From: Photobacterium marinum
GTDB lineage: Bacteria; Pseudomonadota; Gammaproteobacteria; Enterobacterales; Vibrionaceae
Direction: 5' to 3'
NCBI RefSeq assembly: GCF_000331515.1
Contig: NZ_AMZO01000022.1
Location: 1-64,000 of the forward strand
DNA length: 64,000 nt
Shown here in pieces: positions 56,257 through 64,000 of this stretch. How positions within the stretch are numbered: the stretch's first letter is position 1; every line of letters starts with the position of its first letter. The translations under genes were made by a program, and so were the position numbers. A model generated the notes under the pieces. That model was not told where the DNA came from. It saw only the letters and a list, made by a program, of their open reading frames with translations, and searched no databases.

Positions 56257-56997
56257 TTGATAGATTTGAAAGGATACGAGTGGTCACTGATTGAAGGGGC
56301 GTGGGTGACCCTCCAGGTTGCTTTGCTGTCTCTTTTATTGGCTGTGATCCTGGGGATGCTGGGGGCATTGGCTAAGTTGTCTCCTTACCGTTGGGCAAGG
56401 GCAGTTGCTACCCTCTATACCACAGTGATCCGGGGTATTCCGGATCTGGTTCTGATGATGTTGATTTTCTTCGGTGGCCAGATGTTGCTCAATGACAGCC
56501 TGTATCGGATCAATGAGTGGCTCAACGAATATTTCACTTCTTCCGATCCAAATCACGAGTGGACTTCTTATCTGCCGGACTATGTGGAAATCAGTCCTTT
56601 TATCGCCGGGATCATTACTATTGGCTTTATTTTTGGCGCTTATATGGCTGAAACTTTCCGTGGTGCCATTATGGCTGTCGATAAAGGTGAATTGGAAGCC
56701 GGTAAAGCTTATGGCATGAGTAGCTTTCTCTCCTTTCGTCGTATTTTGTTGCCGCAAATGATCCGTCACGCGTTACCGGGGTTTGGTAATAACTGGCTGG
56801 TTTTATTGAAAACAACGGCTTTGGTTTCCATTATCGGCCTGGATGACATGGTACGTAAGGGGGCGCTGGCTGCCGGTACCACTCAGATGCCATTTACTTT
56901 TTATATGACGATTGCTGTCATTTTTCTTCTGTTTACCTCTCTCTCAACGTCAGTGTTGAAGTGGGCAGAGCGCAAATTCAGTATTCATACGAGGTAG
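56257..56997 (+). CDS. Amino-acid ABC transporter permease, HisQ type
   Basis: The 246-residue permease starts at TTG, with AAAGGAG seven bases before it and no ATG nearby. It has five or so helices and the EAA loop KGELEAGKAYGMSSFLSFRRILLPQM (given split: KGELEAGKAYG and RILLPQM are the key parts) that docks on the ATPase. A periplasmic insert near residues 75-105 (DSLYRINEWLNEYF) is longer than in E. coli HisQ. It pairs with the next gene. Confidence 0.9.
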   Translation: MIDLKGYEWSLIEGAWVTLQVALLSLLLAVILGMLGALAKLSPYRWARAVATLYTTVIRGIPDLVLMMLIFFGGQMLLNDSLYRINEWLNEYFTSSDPNHEWTSYLPDYVEISPFIAGIITIGFIFGAYMAETFRGAIMAVDKGELEAGKAYGMSSFLSFRRILLPQMIRHALPGFGNNWLVLLKTTALVSIIGLDDMVRKGALAAGTTQMPFTFYMTIAVIFLLFTSLSTSVLKWAERKFSIHTR

Positions 56998-57000
56998 ATC

Positions 57001-57678
57001 ATGGATTTTAGTATTCTCGGCGAAAGCTGGACGATTTATCTGCAAGGCTTCTATACCACGGTATGGATGGTATTTGTTGCTCTGATTGTTGGCCTGGTGA
57101 TTGCGATTCCAATTGGTATTGCCAGAAACAGCCACTTTATCTTCGTTTATGGCCCAGCTTGGGCGTTTATTTACTTCTTTCGCGGAACGCCGCTACTTAT
57201 TCAGTTGTACCTGATTTATTACGGCCTGAGTCAGTTGATATCTGTACAAGGAACATTATGGGAAGATGCCTGGTTCTGCGCTTTGGTGGCATTTGTGCTC
57301 AACACGGCAGCCTATACCGCAGAGATTATCCGAGGCTCAATTAACAGTATGCCGAAAGGAGAAATTGAAGCAGCGAAGGCTTATGGTATGAGCAACGCGC
57401 AGGCTTTCCGGCGGGTTATTCTGCCAAGCTCACTTCGCCGGGCGTTACCGGCATATAGTAATGAAGTCATTTTCATGCTGCACGGGTCAGCAGTAGCCGG
57501 GATTGTGACCATTGTTGATTTAACCGGAGCCGCCCGTATCGTGAATTCGCGCTATTACGCGCCATTTGAATCATTCCTGTTTGCCGGACTGTGTTATATG
57601 GCACTGACGTTTATTATCTTGTGGGGATTCAGGAAGCTGGAAGGGCACTGGATGAGGCATTTAAGGCCATTGAGTTGA
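57001..57678 (+). CDS. Amino-acid ABC transporter permease, HisM type
   Basis: The 225-residue partner permease has about five helices, the FRGTPLLIQLYLIYYG block, and the EAA loop KGEIEAAKAYGMS...RRVILPSSLRRALP. It begins 3 bp after the HisQ-type stop, so translation is coupled. A terminator follows. Confidence 0.92.
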   Translation: MDFSILGESWTIYLQGFYTTVWMVFVALIVGLVIAIPIGIARNSHFIFVYGPAWAFIYFFRGTPLLIQLYLIYYGLSQLISVQGTLWEDAWFCALVAFVLNTAAYTAEIIRGSINSMPKGEIEAAKAYGMSNAQAFRRVILPSSLRRALPAYSNEVIFMLHGSAVAGIVTIVDLTGAARIVNSRYYAPFESFLFAGLCYMALTFIILWGFRKLEGHWMRHLRPLS

Positions 57679-57700
57679 TGTAACTCCAACAGGTAAAAGA

Positions 57701-57730
57701 AAACGCCGGAGCAGTGTTGCCCCGGCGTTT
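57701..57730. terminator. Bidirectional terminator between transporter and xthA
   Basis: Stem AAACGCCGG/CCGGCGTTT around a loop; ends both convergent transcripts. Confidence 0.88.
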
Positions 57731-57739
57731 TACTTTGAA

Positions 57740-58546
57740 TTACTTGAACACTGACCAGATCGGCGCATGATCGGACGGCTTTTCAATACCGCGCAGTTCG
57801 TAGTCAATACCGGCTTCTACACAGCGTTCGGCCAGTGATGGTGTTGCCAGGATAACGTCAATGCGCAGACCGCGGTTATCAACAAAACCTTTAGAGCGGT
57901 AGTCAAACCATGAATACTTGTCGTCAACTTCCGGGTGAAGCTGACGGAAGGTATCGACAAAGCCCCAGTTCATTAGGGTACTTAGCCATTCGCGCTCAAT
58001 TGGCTGGAACGAGCATTTACCTGTTTTCAGCCAGCGCTTAGCATTAGCCGGACCGATACCGATATCCAGATCAATTGGGCTGATGTTGATATCACCCATC
58101 ACAATAACTTCTTCTTCATTATTGTGGTGATCATCTAGGTAAGCCATCAGATCAGCATAGAATTTTTCTTTGGCCGGAAATTTGGTTTCATGGTTGATGT
58201 TTTCGCCCTGTGGGAAGTAGCCGTTCAGGACTGTTACTTTTTTACCGTTCTCTTGCTCGAATGTTGCCATGATCATACGGCGCTGAGCATCTTCCTCATC
58301 GGTCGGGAAGCCTTTTCGAACTTCAATAGGTTCATGTTTACAAAGCATAGCCACACCATAGTGTGCTTTTTGACCATGGTGATAGACTTTGTAACCCATA
58401 GCCTCGATATCTTCGAGTGGAAAAGCTTCATCGTGGACTTTTATTTCCTGTAGACCGATGACATCTGGTTGATGTTTGTCGATTAGTGCCTGTAGTTGGT
58501 GAAGGCGGGCGCGAAGGCCATTTATATTGAAGGAGATGACTTTCAT
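57740..58546 (-). CDS. xthA: Exodeoxyribonuclease III XthA
   Basis: ExoIII is the main AP endonuclease and 3'-5' exonuclease. The 268-residue EEP-fold protein (E. coli 268) has [15 protein letters not shown] with the metal Glu, [22 protein letters not shown] and the C-terminal SDHAP with catalytic Asp-His. The ATG at 58546 gives the family start MKVISFNI. It is convergent with the amino-acid transporter operon. Confidence 0.97.
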   Translation of the reverse strand: MKVISFNINGLRARLHQLQALIDKHQPDVIGLQEIKVHDEAFPLEDIEAMGYKVYHHGQKAHYGVAMLCKHEPIEVRKGFPTDEEDAQRRMIMATFEQENGKKVTVLNGYFPQGENINHETKFPAKEKFYADLMAYLDDHHNNEEEVIVMGDINISPIDLDIGIGPANAKRWLKTGKCSFQPIEREWLSTLMNWGFVDTFRQLHPEVDDKYSWFDYRSKGFVDNRGLRIDVILATPSLAERCVEAGIDYELRGIEKPSDHAPIWSVFK

Positions 58547-58749
58547 TATATTAATTCCAATATTATCAGGCTGTTAACTGGGAAGAGCGATTTTATCATA
58601 TTAAATGGGTTTCGTTGGCAGAGAATAATGCTGGCTGATGTTTTAAATGGTTACATTAATTACTACTGTATTTGAGATCTAGATCACGCTTTATAGCTAT
58701 TCCTATATGTGATAATTTGGCTCGTATCCATCCCCAAAATTGTATAACA

Positions 58750-59688
58750 ATGAAGCCAATAGATGATATTGACATCCGTCTGTTAAGACTTTTTTTGGTG
58801 ATTGCGGATAGCGGTGGCTTTTCTGCTGCGCAGTACCAATTAAATATGCACCAATCAAGCATTAGTAAAAAAATGAGTGATTTGGAAACCCGTTTAGGAA
58901 TGACTTTATGCCAACGTGGAAGAGCTGGATTCAGCCTGACCAGTGATGGTTTAAAAGTATATGAAATAAGTAAAGAGTTATTCCACCATATTCATGAGTT
59001 CCAAGATCAAATAAATGATATTCGCTCAGTTTCAAGTGGCAGTATTAATTTAGGATTAACTGATAATTTGGCAACAAATAAGAATTGTCATATTCAGAAT
59101 GCAATCAGTTCCTTTTGTCGGACTTATTCCAAAGTTAATATTAATACAAAAATATATGATACTTCTTTAATAGAGAAAAACTTATTACAGAATAATATTG
59201 ATATTGGTGTGACCTCACCTGAATTTTTTAAAAGCGGGCTGAAATACTTTTATTTATTTGATGAGCAACAATTTTTATATTGTTCATCATCTCATCCTGT
59301 TTTATCACTAAAAAATAAGGCTACTGTTGACGATATCCTTAGCCATCCGGTTGTGGATCGCGGACTGGCTCACAATGTGACGCCACTAAGTAATGCCAGC
59401 GATGACTTGTATAAGTCGAAAACCACCAGTATGGAAGCGACGGCACACATGATCCTTTCCGGTTACTTTATCGGTTATTTGCCCGAGCACTACGCTCGGA
59501 TTTGGGTTGAACGTGGTGAAATGGTGAAGCTCAACACTGTCGATGGCCTGGAGTACAAGCCGAACTTTTATCTGACGATTAATGATAAATGCGATCTGTC
59601 ATGTGCGGCAAAGGCATTAGTTACGGCAATTATTGATGCTCATGGTGTAAATAATGTTTCAGAGCTAGAGAAATTGATAGAAAGTTAG
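58750..59688 (+). CDS. LysR-family regulator, AT-rich
   Basis: The 312-residue regulator (start ATG 58750; an in-frame ATG 26 codons earlier lacks a site and is unlikely) has a LysR helix-turn-helix (residues 7-62: IRLLRLFLVIADSGGFSAAQ, SSISKKMSDLETRLG) and an effector domain to the end. Most of its coding sequence is clearly AT-richer than neighbours until about 59330, a sign of transfer or of relaxed constraint. It precedes the racemase-like gene on the same strand and may control it. Confidence 0.87.
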   Translation: MKPIDDIDIRLLRLFLVIADSGGFSAAQYQLNMHQSSISKKMSDLETRLGMTLCQRGRAGFSLTSDGLKVYEISKELFHHIHEFQDQINDIRSVSSGSINLGLTDNLATNKNCHIQNAISSFCRTYSKVNINTKIYDTSLIEKNLLQNNIDIGVTSPEFFKSGLKYFYLFDEQQFLYCSSSHPVLSLKNKATVDDILSHPVVDRGLAHNVTPLSNASDDLYKSKTTSMEATAHMILSGYFIGYLPEHYARIWVERGEMVKLNTVDGLEYKPNFYLTINDKCDLSCAAKALVTAIIDAHGVNNVSELEKLIES

Positions 59689-59899
59689 AAGCTTAAATTT
59701 GCTGTGTAACTGAATAAAGAATCAGTGAAAATGGTACGCTGTGCGTAAAAAGCAATCATTGAACGCCATACATGTGTTGATAGTTATGTAATACATAACC
59801 AAACAGCTAAGTGGATATCATAAAATAGCTATTTAAATATGACACTAATCCTATATAAATACGCGCCAATATTGTGGTGTTTTAGTGGTCTTAGTTCAT

Positions 59900-60952
59900 A
59901 TGCAGCAACCTTGCCTGTCAATTAACCTTGGAGTGATCGAAGAGAATACTCGTAAGCTGGTTCGTCTTTGTAATAATAAAGGGGTTATTCCGGTTGGTAT
60001 CTCCCGATTGGTGGAAGGCTCAGAGCCGATTGCCCGGGCGATGATGATTGGCGGTATTACGACGATTGGTGATACTCAGGTAAGAAACCTGATGAAGTTA
60101 AAAGATTTACCAATCAGGAAGATGTTGCTGCGACGTCCTTTGCTCTCAGAAGTTGATGATGTTGTTCATCATGCTGATATTTCCCTTCACTCAAATCGGG
60201 AAGTATTGATGGCGCTGTCACAAGCTGCTGTAAAAGCGAATAAACGTCATGAAGTTATCATCATGCATGATTTGGATGGTGGCGAAGAAGAGGGCTTCGA
60301 CAGCTCTCATACTGAAACCCTGGCTGAGCTGGTATTAAGTTTGCCTGGGCTGACTTTTGTCGGCATTGGTAGCCACCTGGCCTGTTACGGTGACGTGGAA
60401 ACACAATTCTCCATTGATGAAGACTATGACGAGTGGGCAAGCTACCATAAACTTGAAGCGATTTCCGGTACCGGTATTGCCGGTATTGTACTTATGATGC
60501 CGAGAAAAGATGAGCCACGCTTGAATCAGTTGCGCTTGGGGCGCTCTCTTATTATGGGGATTGGCCTTAATGATACGGCGATTCCCGGTATGCCGCAGGC
60601 AGCAATGAAGCTGAAAGCTGAAGTGGTTGAGGTAAAAGAAAAATCATCAATTTTTGTGTATTCAATCAATGCTGAACACTGTAATGATGATCTTCATTTC
60701 AATAATCGTGGAGTTCGATTAAGAGCATTGTGCGCAATTGGTAAGCAGCACATTGATGTCAGCCAACTGACTCCGGTTGATGACGGGATCATGGTTATTG
60801 GTGCGACGAAAAATGCTCTTATCCTTGATATCACGGATGCTAACCGCCGCTATCAGGAAGGGGATACGATGAGTTTCTACTTGTCTTATAGTGGGGTATT
60901 GCAATGTATGGCCAGTGAAGAAGTAGCTAAGCAATACTATTTTTCCTCTTGA
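59900..60952 (+). CDS. Ornithine/alanine racemase-fold protein lacking the PLP lysine
   Basis: The 350-residue protein aligns along its length with ornithine-racemase-type fold III PLP enzymes: NLMKLKDLPIRKMLLRRPL, DISLHSN, SHLACYG, RLGRSLIMG and the C-terminal VDDGIMVIGATKNALILD-type barrel. The family lysine that binds PLP (GVTK-type) is Arg36 here, in VGISRLVEG; the phosphate loop SGGNSSS is replaced by SGTGIAG. It should therefore not bind PLP as an enzyme. It could be a ligand sensor or carry a new activity. An in-frame GTG five codons upstream is possible; neither start has a clear ribosome-binding site. Confidence 0.78.
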   Translation: MQQPCLSINLGVIEENTRKLVRLCNNKGVIPVGISRLVEGSEPIARAMMIGGITTIGDTQVRNLMKLKDLPIRKMLLRRPLLSEVDDVVHHADISLHSNREVLMALSQAAVKANKRHEVIIMHDLDGGEEEGFDSSHTETLAELVLSLPGLTFVGIGSHLACYGDVETQFSIDEDYDEWASYHKLEAISGTGIAGIVLMMPRKDEPRLNQLRLGRSLIMGIGLNDTAIPGMPQAAMKLKAEVVEVKEKSSIFVYSINAEHCNDDLHFNNRGVRLRALCAIGKQHIDVSQLTPVDDGIMVIGATKNALILDITDANRRYQEGDTMSFYLSYSGVLQCMASEEVAKQYYFSS

Positions 60953-61086
60953 GCTCGAAAGGGCAGAACGTAGTCATGGTCTGCTCATTCAGAAACTTCG
61001 AATAACACCATCAAAGTCATGGTGCCGACCTCTCGGTTTTCCTTTCATATACTCATGGAAAGTTTGAGATTAACCGGGAGGTTGTT

Positions 61087-62046
61087 ATGGGGAAGCTGGT
61101 CAATGGTGTCTGGCATGATGTTTGGTATGAAACAGGCTCAAGCAATGGTGAATTTGTTCGCGAAGATGCAGGCTTTCGCCATTGGCTGACTGCTGATGGC
61201 AGCAGCGGCCCGCAGGGGCAGCTGGGGTTTAAGGCTGAATCAGGCCGTTATCATCTTTATATTTCGTTGGCTTGCCCGTGGGCTCACCGAACGCTTATTT
61301 TCCGGCAGTTGAAAGGTCTGGAGCCTCATATCGGTGTCACTATCGTTAGTCCGGATATGTTAGAGAATGGCTGGGAGTTTTCTGTGTCTGAGCCAAATTA
61401 TGGCTTTAGCTTTATGCATCAGCTATATACTAAAGCTAAATCGGATTACAGTGGTCGGGTGACCGTTCCTGTCCTTTGGGATAAAAAGACCCATACCATC
61501 GTTAGCAATGAATCTTCTGAGATCATTCGGATGTTTAATGAGGCTTTCAATGAGCTGACTGGCAATCATGATGACTATTACCCGGAGGCTTTACGAAACG
61601 ACATAGACGCGTGGAATGAATTCATTTATCCGAATATTAATAACGGCGTCTACCGTTGTGGCTTCGCGACAAGCCAGGAGGCATATGAGACCGCCTTCAA
61701 TCAATTGTTTGCCGCGTTAGATAAGCTTGATGCTCACCTAGCTGAGAGCCGTTATCTGACCGGAGATACCCTCACAGAAGCCGATTGGCGGCTGTTTACC
61801 ACTCTGATCCGTTTTGATGCTGTCTATGTCGGCCATTTCAAATGTAACCTCAAGCGTATTGAAGATTACCCGAACATACAGGGGTACCTGAAAGAGCTTT
61901 ATCAGCATCCGTCGATTGCTGATACTGTCGATTTAGATCACATCAAACGGCACTATTACTTCAGTCATAAGATGATTAATCCGACCGGAGTTGTACCGAT
62001 CGGTCCGAACTTGGATCTGATGTCTGCTCATGGTCGCGGAGATTAA
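61087..62046 (+). CDS. Glutathionyl-hydroquinone reductase (YqjG/Xi-class GST)
   Basis: The 319-residue Xi-class glutathione transferase reduces glutathionyl-hydroquinones. The N-terminal thioredoxin fold holds the catalytic Cys in SLACPWAHRTLIF near residue 61, followed by the family block GWEFS. The C-terminal all-alpha domain spans about 165-310 and includes LTGDTLTEADWRLFTTLIRFD. AGG(TTG)TT-type sites are weak, but the ATG gives the usual family start MGKLVNGVW. It follows the racemase-like gene by 134 bp. Confidence 0.92.
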   Translation: MGKLVNGVWHDVWYETGSSNGEFVREDAGFRHWLTADGSSGPQGQLGFKAESGRYHLYISLACPWAHRTLIFRQLKGLEPHIGVTIVSPDMLENGWEFSVSEPNYGFSFMHQLYTKAKSDYSGRVTVPVLWDKKTHTIVSNESSEIIRMFNEAFNELTGNHDDYYPEALRNDIDAWNEFIYPNINNGVYRCGFATSQEAYETAFNQLFAALDKLDAHLAESRYLTGDTLTEADWRLFTTLIRFDAVYVGHFKCNLKRIEDYPNIQGYLKELYQHPSIADTVDLDHIKRHYYFSHKMINPTGVVPIGPNLDLMSAHGRGD

Positions 62047-62092
62047 TAGCTGCTGTATCTGATATCGCTGATAACTATGATCACAGCCAACG

Positions 62093-63817
62093 TCAGGCGG
62101 CCTGGTTATTACCAATTTGCAGGTATCGGGTCGTTTTACGCTGATACAGGCGTGCCATTTTGGCTTGCTGTGGTGAAGAGGTCTTCGATGTTGCCATCGC
62201 AGAAAACAGCTGATCACGCCATTGGGCCAGGTCTTCCGGTAGCGGCATTGAAGAGATGGCTTGAAGACTCTGCCGGGTTAGGTTGTGGTCGAAAATATGC
62301 AGTTGGATCAGACACTGAAGTCGGCCAAGATTAGCTTCTGTACAATATGGGTAGTCAATCAGTACTTGCTCGTAGAGTGTCAGCGCATCTTGAGGAGCTT
62401 CGTTTAAAAGGGTATAGCTATGCCCTAAGGTTGTTTCCAGATTTCTGACAGACTGGATCATAGCTTCATTTTGCTTTACCTCATCAAGTCGGTTCTGGCT
62501 GTGACCATCAAAGCTGTCTCTGAATTGTAAAGCGCGGTTGATCTCACCAATGATTTTGGTTTCGCCAAGGCAGATAAGAGTTGGGAGGAGGTCTGCCAGC
62601 AGTACAGAAGGCAGCTTGTTAATTTCTGCAAAGTATGGCGACAGCCCTAGCATCAAGCGACGTTTGGCTTTGAGCGGTTGATCTTCGGCAAGATAAAGGC
62701 GGGCCATTGTTATGTGGCCAAAACTGTCGAGGAACGGTTTTTGGTGTGGTAACAGCCTTGAATGAGCCCGCTGATGAATAGCCCTAAGTTCATGGCGAAG
62801 CTTTCTCCGTCTGCTGGGGTAGGACTGAATAAAATAGACCTGCTCGAAGATGGCGGTAAATTCTGCAAACCGGATCAGCCAGGTAATATCAATGATTGGT
62901 AGCCTAGCAGCAAGTGTTTTTCCTGCCGCAATCACGTTATCACTTTTATCAATATTGGCGGCAAGTTGTGCGACTTTCAAAGCCCGGTGGCTGATGCTGG
63001 GGGTAAATTGTAATGCTGTTTCTGCGGCTGCCAGCGCGTCGTAATGTTGCTTATTCTGATCTAAAAAAACAGCCAGGTAATCGTAAGCATCAATATTGAG
63101 CGGCGAGCGTTGAAGTAGCTGTTCAAGCATAGCAATTGCTTCATTGGTTTTTCCGTTATGATGGGTAATGCGTGCTTCAATCAGGCTGACTTTGTGGGTG
63201 GGGTTTTCTTTCTTCAGGATTTTGACGAATTTTTCTGCTTGTGCCCAATCACTATTCTCAATCAGCAAATCAAGCAATAATCCTTCAATACGGTGTTCAT
63301 GACCGAGTTTGAGAAGCCGCTTTTTACAAAGCTCAATAGCAGGTTGAATCCCTTGATAATTAAGAGCGTTATAAATCGGCTCTCTTTGCAGACCTGCGAT
63401 TCGGGATTCTGAGAGCTTTTTCTCCAATATCGATGTGGTGACAGGTTTGGTGATAAAGCTGTCGGGCTCTACAGCCATAGACGTCAGAATAACTTCGGTT
63501 GATGAATCGCCGGAGATCATAATCACTCCACAACTTGCCGAAATATATTTACGGCGACGGAGCAAACAAAGCAGCTCAAAACCGTTCAGTGTGTTATCAA
63601 GGTGGTAGTCAACCAGCAGGAAGTCGTAATGCTTAATTTTACTGCGCTCAATGGCATCCTGATAGCTAAGTGCGATGTCGATATCTTTCAGACCGATTTT
63701 TTGTAGCATGCCATATAACATCAGGGCAGCAGAACGTTGGTCATCAACGATTAACAACCTGAGTTTGCTGAAATTTATATCAGCATTTTCCTGTTGTTCA
63801 TTAGAAGAAAGAGACAT
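62093..63817 (-). CDS. Response regulator with TPR-like C-terminal domain
   Basis: The 574-residue protein has a receiver domain (about 18-145) with LLIVDDQRSA, phospho-acceptor Asp in FLLVDYHLD, the ISGDSST switch Thr/Ser and KPVT lysine. The rest is alpha-helical, with TPR-like repeats (AEKFVKILKKENPTHK, AIAMLEQLLQRSPLNIDAYDYLAVFL and LYEQVLIDYPYCTEANLGRL, of which the middle is the clearest repeat). There is no DNA-binding or enzymatic output domain, so it should act by protein contact. AAGGATG precedes the ATG. No kinase is adjacent. Similar REC-TPR proteins occur in Vibrionaceae; function unknown. Confidence 0.88.
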   Translation of the reverse strand: MSLSSNEQQENADINFSKLRLLIVDDQRSAALMLYGMLQKIGLKDIDIALSYQDAIERSKIKHYDFLLVDYHLDNTLNGFELLCLLRRRKYISASCGVIMISGDSSTEVILTSMAVEPDSFITKPVTTSILEKKLSESRIAGLQREPIYNALNYQGIQPAIELCKKRLLKLGHEHRIEGLLLDLLIENSDWAQAEKFVKILKKENPTHKVSLIEARITHHNGKTNEAIAMLEQLLQRSPLNIDAYDYLAVFLDQNKQHYDALAAAETALQFTPSISHRALKVAQLAANIDKSDNVIAAGKTLAARLPIIDITWLIRFAEFTAIFEQVYFIQSYPSRRRKLRHELRAIHQRAHSRLLPHQKPFLDSFGHITMARLYLAEDQPLKAKRRLMLGLSPYFAEINKLPSVLLADLLPTLICLGETKIIGEINRALQFRDSFDGHSQNRLDEVKQNEAMIQSVRNLETTLGHSYTLLNEAPQDALTLYEQVLIDYPYCTEANLGRLQCLIQLHIFDHNLTRQSLQAISSMPLPEDLAQWRDQLFSAMATSKTSSPQQAKMARLYQRKTTRYLQIGNNQAA

Positions 63818-63967
63818 TCAACATCCTTGTATTTACAAATAATATGCATCTGGTTTTATTGTAGTTTTTTTTATCATGAGACGAAATCTCATTTTAGAGA
63901 CGAAAGTTAACTATTTGGAATAAAGGTATAAATACTGAAGATATGTTGAAGGGAGAAATCAGGCATG

Positions 63968-63997
63968 AAAAAAGCCAGCTGCTTTCGCAACTGGCTT
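63968..63997 (-). terminator. Terminator of a gene beyond the right edge
   Basis: AAGCCAG/CTGGCTT stem followed on the minus strand by TTTTTT; it would end a minus-strand transcript entering from outside the window. Confidence 0.75.
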
Positions 63998-64000
63998 GAA

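Noticed and set aside
1-64000. Mobile elements, CRISPR arrays, prophage or integron features
   Set aside because: No transposase, integrase, regularly spaced repeats or phage genes were found.

Overview
This window is a chromosomal segment of a marine gammaproteobacterium, most likely in the Vibrionaceae; I cannot fix the genus. The evidence is gene content and order: copA-cueR-ybbN-ybbO-tesA-ybbA-ybbP, yfbU/yfbV-ackA-pta and ycaO/pfl/focA follow enterobacterial order with Vibrionaceae-type insertions (a DUF3360 protein next to pflB, tandem chemoreceptors, Pgt regulators). Coding is dense and base composition is even, except for one AT-rich LysR gene. I see no rRNA, tRNA, insertion sequence, prophage or CRISPR array.

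Layout: 0-5 kb holds a TraB/GumN protein and copper export (CopA with four metal-binding domains, a coupled 25-residue membrane peptide, CueR). 5-11.4 kb holds CnoX, YbbO, a small lipoprotein, TesA and the YbbA/YbbP ABC system. 11.4-15.6 kb holds YfcH, an unusual four-gene operon (two DUF1538 membrane proteins, a PII-like protein, a CBS protein) and YfcE. 15.6-23.6 kb holds a TSUP permease, FocA, an AraC regulator, Pta, AckA and YfbV. 23.6-32.3 kb holds DUF6172, a ChaN lipoprotein, RlmA, a PgtA/B/C-like regulatory set and YfbU. 32.5-45.7 kb holds a CbiM-like permease, formate-THF ligase, a FocA-CBS fusion, a LysR regulator, PflA, PflB, DUF3360 and YcaO. 45.8-50.1 kb holds two paralogous chemoreceptors. 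50.7-57.7 kb holds an M20 dipeptidase with a YfcC transporter, then a polar amino-acid ABC transporter. 57.7-64 kb holds XthA, LysR, a racemase-fold protein lacking the PLP lysine, a glutathionyl-hydroquinone reductase and a REC-TPR protein.

Metabolic theme: 16-45 kb carries mixed-acid fermentation and formate handling. PflB (activated by PflA) makes acetyl-CoA and formate, Pta-AckA turn acetyl-CoA into acetate and ATP, two FocA-type channels move formate, and Fhs returns formate to the one-carbon pool. Candidate FNR and PurR sites fit this.

Most interesting items: the DUF1538-DUF1538-PII-CBS operon, the pseudo-racemase with Arg in place of the PLP lysine, the FocA-CBS fusion, the PgtA-like regulator with a degenerate sigma-54 domain, and the copA-coupled micro-protein.
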